This document shows positions 38,730-47,937 of a DNA stretch of 64,000 nucleotides, one piece after another. The first letter of the stretch is position 1. Each line of letters begins with the position of its first letter. The notes under the pieces are model-generated. The model did no database searches, was not told the DNA's origin, and saw nothing but the letters and a program-made list of their open reading frames with translations. Source of the stretch: Segatella copri (lineage in GTDB: Bacteria; Bacteroidota; Bacteroidia; Bacteroidales; Bacteroidaceae); contig NZ_JAHOEA010000005.1 of assembly GCF_019127135.1 (NCBI RefSeq), positions 36,259 to 100,258 on the forward strand. Direction: 5' to 3'. The translations under genes were made by a program, and so were the position numbers.

Positions 38730-39917
38730 ATGGCTAAAAAAAATTATGCTCCAAATTCGAATGACACAGTACTTAGCAGTGTCATTGGCTGGAAACCACC
38801 AGTTTTTCACCAGGCATCTGAATGTTATATCTCCTTCATGGCCTTTGATCCAGGCATCAACCGCATGAGGAAGAAAAAAATCATGCTCGATCATGTTAAG
38901 GGCAAGCGGAACCAGCGCGCCTATGCCGACCAGATTATCAAGAATCTCACAGAGAAGCTCATGGCTGGCTGGAACCCATGGATTGAGGCTCTGCAGCCAC
39001 TGGAATATACGAAGTGGGAAGATGTACTCGAGAAATATAAGGCTTATCTCGTCAAGATGTGCAACGAGGGTAGCATGCGTGAGGAGACTTTTGTTGACTA
39101 TAGCAGTCGTGTCAGAATCCTGGAGAGATGGAAGAAGGAGAAAAACATAGTCCTCAACTTCTCCTACCAATGGGACAAAAGTAATGTGAGTAAGTTTCTG
39201 GACTACATTTTCATCGACAGGAATAATACAGTATTGACTCGCAATAACTATCTTGCCTGGACTAAGAGTTTCTCCGCTTATCTGTTAGCTCGAGGCTATA
39301 TACCAAAGAACCCAACAGAAGGTTTGGAACGTATCAAGAACAGACAGAAGAAAAGCAGAGATGTCATACCGGATTGCACTATGCAGCTCATCAGAGATTA
39401 TCTGATGGAGCATAACAGGCACTATCTGCTGGCGTGTGAAATCATTCACTACCTCTTCATCCGCCCTCGAGAGATGTCCTATCTCAGAATCTGTGATATT
39501 CATATCAAGACTCAGACACTCACTCTGCATGGTGAGAACACTAAAAATGGTAATGATGCTGTGATTACGTTGCCGACTCATGTCATCAAACTCATGATGG
39601 AACTCAATATCTTCTCACACCCAGGGCAGGACTACCTCTTTTCTGACGGGTTCTGCCCCGGACCAGAAAGAAAAAATGAGAAAATGTTCAGAGACTACTG
39701 GACTCGTGTCCTGAGGAAGGAACTGAAGCTCTCACCTCGGTTCAAGTTTTACAGCTTGAAAGACACTGGCATCACCAATATGCTGCGGGCCAATGCCGAC
39801 GTCTTGTCGGTCAGAGACCAGGCGAGACACTCATCCATACTCATCACAGACATCTATACGCCTAAGGATATACAGACGGCGAATGAGTATATCAAGAACT
39901 ATCAGGGTATCCTATAA
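38730..39917 (+). CDS. int: Prophage tyrosine-recombinase integrase
   Basis: This 395-residue integrase is probably responsible for insertion next to tRNA-Pro. An N-terminal arm-binding region (1-90) and a SAM-like core-binding domain (about 95-195, WEDVLEKYKAYLVKMCNEGS) precede the catalytic domain. That domain has Arg245 (FIRPREMSYL), Lys272 (ENTKNG), YSLKDTG at 341-347, His367 (QARHSS) and the nucleophile Tyr376 (DIYT). In the HxxR position this group carries Lys344-Asp345 instead of Arg-His, a variant also met in other Bacteroidota integrases. It is the only prophage gene here on the + strand and ends at a hairpin shared with the convergent tail operon. Confidence 0.93.
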   Translation: MAKKNYAPNSNDTVLSSVIGWKPPVFHQASECYISFMAFDPGINRMRKKKIMLDHVKGKRNQRAYADQIIKNLTEKLMAGWNPWIEALQPLEYTKWEDVLEKYKAYLVKMCNEGSMREETFVDYSSRVRILERWKKEKNIVLNFSYQWDKSNVSKFLDYIFIDRNNTVLTRNNYLAWTKSFSAYLLARGYIPKNPTEGLERIKNRQKKSRDVIPDCTMQLIRDYLMEHNRHYLLACEIIHYLFIRPREMSYLRICDIHIKTQTLTLHGENTKNGNDAVITLPTHVIKLMMELNIFSHPGQDYLFSDGFCPGPERKNEKMFRDYWTRVLRKELKLSPRFKFYSLKDTGITNMLRANADVLSVRDQARHSSILITDIYTPKDIQTANEYIKNYQGIL

Positions 39918-39960
39918 TATAATAAGGTGGAGAGCTAACTGCTCCCCACCTTATTATATA
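39914..39960. terminator. Bidirectional terminator between integrase and tail operon
   Basis: TATAATAAGGTGG and its complement CCACCTTATTATA flank AGAGC-TAACT-GCTC, forming one long stem of about 17 bp with AT-rich flanks on both sides. It lies exactly between the convergent stop codons. Confidence 0.8.
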
Positions 39961-39962
39961 TA

Positions 39963-41837
39963 TTATGATAGCATATAAAAATATCCCGTGTAAACTGGCT
40001 CGATGGCATCGTCCTTTACTTCCATCTCTATCTTCTCGCACACAAATTTCTTGTTGCGGATGATGTATATCTTGGAAGGGTCCGGTATGACATCTGACTT
40101 GAACTTGACTTCCATGCAATTTCGATTATCAATTTTGATAACTGAATTATGGAACTTACCAAGTGATATGACACCTGTATTGGTAGAATTCAAAGACAGA
40201 GAGAATAATTTTGTGTCCCCTATAGAACTAACTCCTGCATACTGATAATCAGTATTAATGCGGTAATCGGTTATAAACATAGGCCACCTCGACTTATTTC
40301 CAACCCAAGAAATATGGCCATATGGCTTGTCATACGCCTGCACTTTGCCTGGCAGAATGAAGAAAACACTCATGACCTCCTCTTCATCTTCGCTTTCTTC
40401 CATGCTCGACTCATCATCTATGGCATCCTGTACGGATATGTAGCTATATCCGTCATCATCAACATCGCACTCCTTGGAATCCGCTTCCTTGTCATTAGGT
40501 ATTGACAACAGGCAACGCTTCTCGTAGTGATTATCTTCTCCTAAGAATGCTGTCTTGAAATTGATATCTTCTACAACTTGCGCTGCTGGAGAGATGCAGA
40601 GATCAACGTAATCATCGGAGTTCTGGTCTCTGATAAGCGGTGACCAGTAACCTGCCAACTGCCAGGTCTTGGTATTGTCCTCCTCTACATATATGTAATA
40701 GCTGTAGAAGTGCTCGATGATGGTCTGTCTCTTCTTCTTCTCGCTCCATCCCTGTGTTGTCAAGGCGAACTGGTTGCTCTCGCCAAAATAATCTACGCTT
40801 TTGACAATATTGAAGTTTCTGAACACCTTCTTGGAGATGCTCTCATAGCTACCTCTATTGACTGAATCATCTAGCTTATACTCCAGGTTAGCGGTTGATG
40901 AAGTACTGAAAGAACCGTCCTCGTCATAGTCTGCCGAATATTCATCCAGTGGTTCTATCTCAATTGAATCTACAGAACTCAACTCTGAGGAACTGATGAC
41001 GCAGCAGGTCTTCTCGGCTTCATCGAAGTAGATGGAGGCATTGAAGAATTTCCGGAATTCTTCAATGAATGTATAAGATGACCAATGTGGAAGCGCCCTG
41101 CGCAGTTCACGAGTCTTGTAGGCCGAAGCTATATATAGCTGGTTCCACGGCTTGCAGTCGAAGTCGTTGCGCTTGAGAGTGTATCCTTCATATTCTACCA
41201 CTTTGCGGAAGATATACATCAAGCTTGGCTGAACTGCCAGGTTCATGATAAATGGTGCATTGTAGCCGATGAACTGCTTTGTTTTATCCACCCCAACAAA
41301 ATTTGCGATTAGGTCGTTCGTTTCGTCTCTTACTGGCATGAAGCACCATCTACCTTCCGCTCCCAGGAACTCCGAATGATTTTCATTCAGCCTGTAGATG
41401 TCTTTAATCTTCAGCTGGTTTTTAAATCCCTGAGAAAAACCTTTATCAATAGTATAACCAGGTTTATCAGCTGTGCCGAATGGAATCTCATCGATGTAGT
41501 GCTTGGTCATGCGGTCATTGAATTTGATGCGTGACTTGCCTCCGACTATCTGCAGTTTGATCTCTTTCTCATTCACGGAGAGTATGGTACCGACACCACT
41601 CATGATGAGCTGGCTGTTACAGAACAGTTTGCAGTCATCGTATTTGGCGATATTCTTCTTGACTTCCAAGCGTGAGACATTTTTGAAAATGACACGGTTC
41701 TCCAGGATATTCATGGGGAAGGTGATGTCATAGGTGTACTCACCATCATCGGTGACATACTGGTTGGCGTATGTCACCTTGATGGATGATGTGGATATCG
41801 GGTATGCCCGATGGCCATTGATAATACATGTAATCAT
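39963..41837 (-). CDS. Phage tail-tip/baseplate-like protein
   Basis: This 624-residue protein is encoded 3 bp after the tape measure gene, the usual place of distal-tail or baseplate hub proteins. It is beta-rich. It starts MITCIINGHRAYPISTSS and continues with FPMNILENRVIFKNVSRLEV, which resembles hub proteins that begin with a short strand-rich domain. An acidic low-complexity stretch (DDESSMEESEDEEE) lies near residue 480. There is no signal peptide. The tail-hub call rests on gene order and overall character; no specific domain is recognised. Confidence 0.6.
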   Translation of the reverse strand: MITCIINGHRAYPISTSSIKVTYANQYVTDDGEYTYDITFPMNILENRVIFKNVSRLEVKKNIAKYDDCKLFCNSQLIMSGVGTILSVNEKEIKLQIVGGKSRIKFNDRMTKHYIDEIPFGTADKPGYTIDKGFSQGFKNQLKIKDIYRLNENHSEFLGAEGRWCFMPVRDETNDLIANFVGVDKTKQFIGYNAPFIMNLAVQPSLMYIFRKVVEYEGYTLKRNDFDCKPWNQLYIASAYKTRELRRALPHWSSYTFIEEFRKFFNASIYFDEAEKTCCVISSSELSSVDSIEIEPLDEYSADYDEDGSFSTSSTANLEYKLDDSVNRGSYESISKKVFRNFNIVKSVDYFGESNQFALTTQGWSEKKKRQTIIEHFYSYYIYVEEDNTKTWQLAGYWSPLIRDQNSDDYVDLCISPAAQVVEDINFKTAFLGEDNHYEKRCLLSIPNDKEADSKECDVDDDGYSYISVQDAIDDESSMEESEDEEEVMSVFFILPGKVQAYDKPYGHISWVGNKSRWPMFITDYRINTDYQYAGVSSIGDTKLFSLSLNSTNTGVISLGKFHNSVIKIDNRNCMEVKFKSDVIPDPSKIYIIRNKKFVCEKIEMEVKDDAIEPVYTGYFYMLS

Positions 41838-41840
41838 AGG

Positions 41841-44800
41841 CTACTTGTTGTCTAATATCTTTTGATAATCTTTGAGGCGTCGGTAGATGCCTCTGCGACC
41901 TGCAATAGGCAGCTCTACGGCGATGCCATCCTCTAGCGTCTGATTGAGTCTGCTCACTGCTGAGTTGACTCCGTCCAGAGACTGGCACACCTCGGTGTTG
42001 TCGTTGCTGACGTTGACAACAGGAGCGACAACGGAGGCGCTTCCGCCTGCTCCGAGTGCCCGGCTGATGTCCTCAGCGGTCAGAGATCCAACGGTGTTGG
42101 AGCGTTGCGCCTTGTCAATGAGGTCGAGAGCTGGACGGATGGAGGTGTTGTTGACCGCGTTGTGGTTAGCGACGAACTCACCCTCATGGACGATGCCTGC
42201 CTGCTTGCGGTACCTGGTTCCTCCGGTGTAACCACCTTCGTAGTACCCTGCTGCCTCTGCCTGGTGCTGCTTCTTGATGGTAGCAATCTGCAGCATACCT
42301 GCTGCGGTTGCCATGCCGGCAGCGATTGGCGCCATGACCCAACCGGTGACAGGGATGCTAGCTGCTGAAGAATAGGCGTTTATGGCAGCCATGGCGGTTG
42401 ATGCGATTGCCTGAGCAATCTCAATCTTCATGGACTTCTTGTTGGCCTTGGACTTGGCAGCTGCTAACTCCTTGTCTCGCTTCTCCTCCAACTTTTTCTT
42501 CTTTTTCGAGTTGTTGCCTGCTGCAGCAATCTGCTTTTCGTAGTTTTTTGAGATTTTGGCTTGCTCCAGGTCTGAGCATGCCTGAGCGTATGCTGACGCA
42601 GAAGAAAGAATGTTGTTGATGCCGTTGTATGCCGCAGATGTCTGCTGCACCATGTTGTCGAGGAAGTCGGCGGTGACCTGCGCCTTGGCCTGCATGTATG
42701 CAGCATGGTTCTGCTTGTCGTTGCCATACAACTCCTTCAACTTCTCCATGGTGTTCTTATAGTTCTCAACTTGTGAGGAGAAGTATCCACCCAGAGTTGC
42801 ATTGCCGGTCGACTGGGACTCACCTGCAGCAGCCCTGGCACTGTTGACCATCTCAGATGACTTATCATTAATTTTTATTTGAGCGCTACCGGCTCCATGA
42901 TCATCAGCATCAATCTGCGCTCTCTGTGCAGCAAACTGCTTGGTTATCTCCAACTTCATTTGCTGATATTCCTCCTCCTTGATTAATCCCTGCTTGTAGA
43001 GATTGTCAAGGCCATTGAGGTACATGGTCTCCTGTGCCTGCAGGTCTTGCTTACCGAACTGCTGACGCAACTCCTTCAGCTGGTTCTGGTATGACTCCTG
43101 CATCTGCAGTTGGTGGTCGAGCTCAGCCTGTTCCATCTCAGCCTTCAGATCCAGCCACTCCTCGCTGCCCTCTCTGTCTTTGAAGAGTGCAAGACGTTTT
43201 TTCATGGCTTCAACATCATTCTTATATAGGGCTTCATTAAGAGCGGTATCATTCTGATAGATAGCTGAACTGGCATCATTGTACTGAGCTTTGATGCTAG
43301 CCTCCTTCTGGAGGCGTTCACGCTCAATGGTCTGCTCATTCATCTTCTGAATTGCAGCATCATGCTGCTTGACAACGTTGACCTGGTTGTCTAGCAACTG
43401 CTTGTATTCATTACTCTCAGCACCATACAACTGTTTCAGCTTGGCAAAGCCCTTAATCTGGATGTTTTGACGGTCATCGATGAACTGCAGATAGGTTTTC
43501 TTGCCTTCTGCATAGGCTTTAGCGTTGTCTGCCATCAGTTCGTTGGTCTCAGCCTTGATGCTATCGGCGGCCTGCTTCTGCTTGCGTTTGGCTTCAGCCT
43601 GGCGCTTACGTGCCTCGGCTGCAGCTGCCTTCCCTGCTTTGACACGAGCCTTGCGCTCTTTTTCTGAAACCTGATGAGTGCCGGCTGTACTCTGCTTCTT
43701 AATGATGGTACCATCATTGCCCTTGCCATTGTAGCCATTGTTGCGCCATGGTTCCGGATCATTAATTTCGAAGTGCTGGGACTCTAACTGTTTAATCTTA
43801 TCGATGAGCTTCTGCTGATACTGCTTTTCACGCTCAATGCTCTTGTTCATCACATCAATGAACACTTCTCTGTTGTCAGAAGCTAAGTTTAACATCTTAG
43901 TTTTACCACTTGCAAATGGATTAATACGCCCCCAAACTTTAGCCCAGAACCCACGCTTGTCGTTGTCAGCTTCGCTTAGCAAGTCTTCTTGTTCTGCCTG
44001 CTTGGCTATAGACTCAGCAAGCTTCTTCTGCAGACCGTCGATGACGATCTTCTTCTTCATCATGTCAATGTACGACTGGATTTGCCTTGTTGCTTGACCG
44101 GTGCGCACTGCTTCCTCTGTGATGTTGCCGAGGTGCTCACGCATCAGCTTGCCGTTGAGCTCCTCCAGTGCTGCCTTGCGGTCTGACTCAGCTGTGGTGT
44201 TGGACTGGATGGCAGAAACGAGGCGCATGATGGATGCCTCCTCTTCTGATGCCTGCTTGTTGGCATCGGTCACGGCATCATTGTAGTCACGCTGCGCCTG
44301 CTCAGCTGTGCTCGTCTCTTTAGAGAGTGTGACGATTGCGGCTGTCAGACCCACAACAACAGCAATCACGGCTGTAATCGGGTTGGCCAACAACACCTTG
44401 TTCCATAACATCTGCGCAGCAGTGGTCAGTTTTATCTCACGTGTCAATGCCATCTGAACGATTTCCATGGTCTTGAGAGCTGATGTCTTAAGCCCCACAA
44501 GGACGAGATGCGCCTTTTCGCGCAGAATCATGATGTTGAGCCATGCCATCTGCGCCTTGTCTGCTATCAACTTTGCCTTAGATACTGCTGTATACGTGAC
44601 GATGGCGGCTGTCAGCACAATTAATATGCGCCAATAATCTTTGACGAAATCAACGAGTGTGGAGAGTGCCCGAACCCCGAGACTTGCAGCAGATATGCAA
44701 TATCGTGCTGCAGGATAGAGTTTCTGGCCCAGCTCGATGGAGAGATCCAGGAACTTCTTGCTCGCCTTGTCAAGTTGAGCCTGTACATTCTCGTTCTGTG

Positions 44801-46583
44801 TCTCGAACTCATTGAGGACGGATGTGCCTTCGGAATATGCTTCGCTTGCCAGGTTCTGGGCAGACTTGATATCATCGAGCTTGTCAGCGAGGACGGTGAG
44901 GACACCTGTCGCTCTTGAACCATCCATCTTCATCTCCTCGAACATAGGTGCTAGGTCTGCGAATCCACCCTTTGCTCGCATGGCTGCCAGGAATTGGAGG
45001 AGTGCGCCATTGGCGTCCTCCTTCAGCGTCTTTGCGAATTCCTTGACATTGAGACCTGCAATTTGAGCAAACTTTGCAGAATCCTGAAACATCTTGGCCA
45101 GAAGGTTCTGAACTGCGGTTGCAGCAGTTTCGTCTTGCTGCATGTTTTGGTCGAGAACTGATGCGAGACCCATGATCTGCGCCTGCGTGAAGCCTGCCTG
45201 CTTGCCGACACCAGCCACTCTGGCGGTGAAATCAACGAGATAACCGGCAGAGGCAGAAGAATTCTGCGCTAACTCGTTGATTGCCGAACCGGTTGCGAGC
45301 ATGGCTCCTCGCAAGCCCATGGTCTTGTCTTCACCGAACATCTGGGCGAGCTTGCCGATTTGAGAGACTGCCTTGTCTCCCAAATCATCACCGAGGGCGA
45401 CATTGATTTTATCGGCTCCATCAACGAACTCCTCAACCGCAGTAGTCGATGTGATGCCGAGTCTTCCGGCATCTTCGGCTAGCTGGTTGAGCTTCTGTCG
45501 AGGAGTTCGGGTGTCCATCTTCTTGAAGTCCTCGTTCATGCGCTCAACTTCCTCGGCTGCCTGACCGGTATATTTGCGGACGTTGGTCATCTCATCGTCC
45601 ATCTTTGCATACTCCTCCACGCACTTTTTGACGGTGAAGGTTATGCCGGAGATGGCAGCGACGGCTCCCAGGGCGATGCCCTGCATGCGGTTGAACCAGT
45701 CTGCAGAGCGCTTGATCCAGGACTCCTGAGCAACGCCCTCGGCTCTGACTGCCTGCAGTTCTGCCTTCAGCTGCTTCGCCTTCAGCTCCATCTGTTTGAA
45801 CTGCTCGGTACCACGCTGCATGCCCTGCATCTGCTGATTGAGCGCCTTGATGGAGTATTCGAGGTCACGGATGGATGAGGTTTTGAGGTTCGCCATGGTG
45901 TTGTTGACGAGCTGCATCTGTCTCTTGGTCTCCTTGATGTCCACGTTGGTGCGGTCAATCTCCTTGTCATACTGCTGCATGAGGGTGACCACCTTCTGCT
46001 CGCTCTGTCTGATGCGCTCCAACTCTGCCTCCACCAGCTTCAGCTGTGAAGCTCGCGAGGCATACATGGTCGATGATGGGTCGTAGCCAGCCATCTGGCT
46101 GCGAAGCTTGGAAGCAGTGAAGTTGAGGTCATTGAGTGACGCATGCTTCAGGTTGGACATGGTAGCCGTCATGCGGCTGGCTTCCTGGTCGGCCTTGCGT
46201 GTTGCACCCTTCAGTGCAAGCATCTGCTCCTTGACTCTGTCTAGCTGTGCCTCCAGCTTGGCGAAGTCGGCAGGGTCGGTGACAGCTTTCATCTGCCCCT
46301 TCAGATGGCGGGCAGCCTTCTCCAGCTGGCCGAGACTCGCTGATGATAGGTTCTCGAGCGTCTCTTTGACGCCCATGGTCGCATTTTTGAATTGCTTCAT
46401 CTCTCGCTCAGCAATCTTCAGCTCCTTTGCGAGAGATGAGCCTAAACGAATATCGCCCGTCGAGAAGGCTTCCTGTTTAGCCTTCTTCAGACGAGCGACC
46501 TTATCTTCAAGCTCTTTGAGGCGGTTCTTCGCCTCCTCAGAATTGAGCTTGATGACTGTTGTATATACTTCTTGTCTTGCCAT
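41841..46583 (-). CDS. Tail tape measure protein
   Basis: At 1580 residues this is the longest gene of the prophage; its length should set the tail length. Residues 1-300 are coiled coil, rich in Lys/Glu/Gln. Residues about 300-640 carry the tape-measure core (TVKKCVEEYAKMDDEMTNVR, LNQLAEDAGRLGITS, VQNLLAKMFQDSAKFAQIAG). Hydrophobic helices follow near 650-770 (WRILIVLTAAIVTYTAVSK, LANPITAVIAVVVGLTAAIV). A second long coiled-coil region and a small hydrophobic segment near 1440 (IPVTGWVMAPIAAGMATAAG) complete it. The start overlaps the preceding stop by one base (TAATG). The tape measure implies a long-tailed phage; no sheath gene was recognised. Confidence 0.93.
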   Translation of the reverse strand: MARQEVYTTVIKLNSEEAKNRLKELEDKVARLKKAKQEAFSTGDIRLGSSLAKELKIAEREMKQFKNATMGVKETLENLSSASLGQLEKAARHLKGQMKAVTDPADFAKLEAQLDRVKEQMLALKGATRKADQEASRMTATMSNLKHASLNDLNFTASKLRSQMAGYDPSSTMYASRASQLKLVEAELERIRQSEQKVVTLMQQYDKEIDRTNVDIKETKRQMQLVNNTMANLKTSSIRDLEYSIKALNQQMQGMQRGTEQFKQMELKAKQLKAELQAVRAEGVAQESWIKRSADWFNRMQGIALGAVAAISGITFTVKKCVEEYAKMDDEMTNVRKYTGQAAEEVERMNEDFKKMDTRTPRQKLNQLAEDAGRLGITSTTAVEEFVDGADKINVALGDDLGDKAVSQIGKLAQMFGEDKTMGLRGAMLATGSAINELAQNSSASAGYLVDFTARVAGVGKQAGFTQAQIMGLASVLDQNMQQDETAATAVQNLLAKMFQDSAKFAQIAGLNVKEFAKTLKEDANGALLQFLAAMRAKGGFADLAPMFEEMKMDGSRATGVLTVLADKLDDIKSAQNLASEAYSEGTSVLNEFETQNENVQAQLDKASKKFLDLSIELGQKLYPAARYCISAASLGVRALSTLVDFVKDYWRILIVLTAAIVTYTAVSKAKLIADKAQMAWLNIMILREKAHLVLVGLKTSALKTMEIVQMALTREIKLTTAAQMLWNKVLLANPITAVIAVVVGLTAAIVTLSKETSTAEQAQRDYNDAVTDANKQASEEEASIMRLVSAIQSNTTAESDRKAALEELNGKLMREHLGNITEEAVRTGQATRQIQSYIDMMKKKIVIDGLQKKLAESIAKQAEQEDLLSEADNDKRGFWAKVWGRINPFASGKTKMLNLASDNREVFIDVMNKSIEREKQYQQKLIDKIKQLESQHFEINDPEPWRNNGYNGKGNDGTIIKKQSTAGTHQVSEKERKARVKAGKAAAAEARKRQAEAKRKQKQAADSIKAETNELMADNAKAYAEGKKTYLQFIDDRQNIQIKGFAKLKQLYGAESNEYKQLLDNQVNVVKQHDAAIQKMNEQTIERERLQKEASIKAQYNDASSAIYQNDTALNEALYKNDVEAMKKRLALFKDREGSEEWLDLKAEMEQAELDHQLQMQESYQNQLKELRQQFGKQDLQAQETMYLNGLDNLYKQGLIKEEEYQQMKLEITKQFAAQRAQIDADDHGAGSAQIKINDKSSEMVNSARAAAGESQSTGNATLGGYFSSQVENYKNTMEKLKELYGNDKQNHAAYMQAKAQVTADFLDNMVQQTSAAYNGINNILSSASAYAQACSDLEQAKISKNYEKQIAAAGNNSKKKKKLEEKRDKELAAAKSKANKKSMKIEIAQAIASTAMAAINAYSSAASIPVTGWVMAPIAAGMATAAGMLQIATIKKQHQAEAAGYYEGGYTGGTRYRKQAGIVHEGEFVANHNAVNNTSIRPALDLIDKAQRSNTVGSLTAEDISRALGAGGSASVVAPVVNVSNDNTEVCQSLDGVNSAVSRLNQTLEDGIAVELPIAGRRGIYRRLKDYQKILDNK

Positions 46584-47155
46584 TAGCGGTTGACCTGTAT
46601 ATAGTTGTTATATAAGATAGTGGAGTTGGGGTTGAAATTGATCATCTTGATATTGTAGCCATCGGTTCCCCACTTCCACCACAGAAATCGATGTTTGTAT
46701 TTGCGAGTGACAAGGCATTGCAAGCTGTCTCTCGCTTTATATGTAAGCATAGAGTCTGCAGTGTTGAGCTTCACGCTCAACCACTTGTCGCTATACTTGT
46801 ATAGCGAATTCTCACGTAGCGTCTTGACAGTGCCTTCGGTGACTACCGATGTGCGCTGATCCGCCATTATCTGACTGACCTTGATGTTGAGATCTTTCAA
46901 CAATTGTCGGTCTGTTGCAAACTCTTTGTACTCTTCAGGAGGCATCATGATGACCTTCTGCGTCACGGTCTTGACTGAGTCACGGATGGTGTCACGCTCA
47001 GCTGGAGCATACTGCAGCTGAAGCTTGTTGAGCTGCTCACTTCGCTTCTGATCCGCTTGCTGCGCTTTATGCGCGTGGTAAAAGTCGCTGCCTAAGCTGA
47101 TCACCAGCAGAAATATGAGGATACACTCAATATCATTATTTGTTCTTCTATTCAT
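46583..47155 (-). CDS. Membrane-anchored phage protein, possible i-spanin (Rz-like)
   Basis: This 190-residue protein has one N-terminal transmembrane segment (CILIFLLVISLGSDFYH), followed by a polar helical region (AHKAQQADQKRSEQLNKLQL) and a region KTVTQKVIMMPPEEYKEF. It ends in a beta-like tail rich in Tyr/Asn. It is encoded 12 bp after the amidase and two genes after the holin-like gene. Position and topology fit an inner-membrane spanin that acts after the amidase, but the length and C-terminal part are not typical, so other lysis or virion roles remain possible. Its stop overlaps the tape measure start. Confidence 0.5.
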   Translation of the reverse strand: MNRRTNNDIECILIFLLVISLGSDFYHAHKAQQADQKRSEQLNKLQLQYAPAERDTIRDSVKTVTQKVIMMPPEEYKEFATDRQLLKDLNIKVSQIMADQRTSVVTEGTVKTLRENSLYKYSDKWLSVKLNTADSMLTYKARDSLQCLVTRKYKHRFLWWKWGTDGYNIKMINFNPNSTILYNNYIQVNR

Positions 47156-47167
47156 CTGCTCATTCTG

Positions 47168-47614
47168 TTAAATGTCTGCATATTCCGGAATAGCGTCGAA
47201 GCATGGACACTCCTTTATGCGCTCCCATGGATCGACCACTCCATTGTGGTTCTTGTCAGGCGAGATGTCACGATGTCCCATGATCTTGGCATCAGGGTAG
47301 CGCTGGCGCAACTCCTTCAAGAGTTGACGAAGTCCAGCCTTCTGCTCTTCTGTTCGGTTGTCGATAGCCTTGCCTGTGCGGGATATTCCACCCATGTACG
47401 CAATGTTGACTGAATCGAAATTGTGCCCCTTGACTCCATTGGACGGCAGGTCTTCTGTCATGAGCTGCTTGCGTTTGCCATCTGCGGTAACGACCCAGTG
47501 GTAGCCTGGATAATGCCAGCCTTTGTCTCGGAACTCCTTGAGCAAGGCATCGACAGACCATGACTGTCGGCTTGCTGTACAATGAACGAAAATTTTCTTA
47601 ATCTTGCGTGCCAT
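47168..47614 (-). CDS. N-acetylmuramoyl-L-alanine amidase (phage endolysin)
   Basis: This is a 148-residue zinc amidase of the Amidase_2/PGRP fold, cutting the bond between muramic acid and the peptide stem at host lysis. Zinc ligands are the His in IFVHCTA, the His in IMGHRDI and the Cys/Asp of CPCFD; GYHWVVTADGKR and VNIAYMGGI are family blocks. The ATG at 47614 (MARKIKK) is preferred over one at 47662, because the longer form would overlap the holin-like gene by 65 bp instead of 17 and adds an unconserved leader. It has no signal peptide, so release should need the holin-like protein. Confidence 0.92.
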   Translation of the reverse strand: MARKIKKIFVHCTASRQSWSVDALLKEFRDKGWHYPGYHWVVTADGKRKQLMTEDLPSNGVKGHNFDSVNIAYMGGISRTGKAIDNRTEEQKAGLRQLLKELRQRYPDAKIMGHRDISPDKNHNGVVDPWERIKECPCFDAIPEYADI

Positions 47615-47840
47615 TTTTGTTGTTGAAATATTTATTGATAATGTCTTTAACTCTGGTGTCAAAAGTCAGTGCGAAACCAAAGACGGTTGCCACGTAAACC
47701 AGACTCTGCCCAAAGTACCACAAGACGTTAGACGTGACGTCGTGGGACATAAAAAAGCTGATGTACACGAGCACAATGCCAGCAAGCAGAACTATGCCAG
47801 CAGAGCTGTAGTGTATCCAATCCTTGGTATTTCTCTGCAT
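47598..47840 (-). CDS. Holin-like small membrane protein
   Basis: This is an 80-residue protein with two hydrophobic helices (YSSAGIVLLAGIVLVYISFFM and VLWYFGQSLVYVATVFGFAL) and a charged C-terminus (DTRVKDIINKYFNNKNGTQD). The topology and position directly before the amidase fit a small two-helix holin. Its 3' end overlaps the amidase start by 17 bp, indicating coupled translation. It is the first gene behind a good -7 box and so begins the lysis/tape-measure transcription unit. Confidence 0.65.
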   Translation of the reverse strand: MQRNTKDWIHYSSAGIVLLAGIVLVYISFFMSHDVTSNVLWYFGQSLVYVATVFGFALTFDTRVKDIINKYFNNKNGTQD

Positions 47841-47864
47841 ATCTGTACCTGATTAAATCTGGCA

Positions 47865-47872
47865 CAAAGGTA
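47865..47872 (-). promoter_or_regulatory. -7 box of the lysis-tail unit
   Basis: TACCTTTG on the - strand lies 25 bp before the holin-like start and just after the DGR terminator. The -33 region reads TTT rather than TTG. Confidence 0.6.
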
Positions 47873-47887
47873 CAGATAATATAAGAA

Positions 47888-47930
47888 ATATAAAAATACG
47901 GCAGGAAGAACTATTGCCCTCCTGCCGTAT
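47888..47930 (-). terminator. Terminator at the end of the DGR cassette
   Basis: The perfect 11-bp arms ATACGGCAGGA (47896-47906) and TCCTGCCGTAT (47920-47930) are followed on the - strand by TTTTATATTT. It lies 8 bp past the stop of the 129-residue gene. Confidence 0.85.
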
Positions 47931-47937
47931 CTGATAA

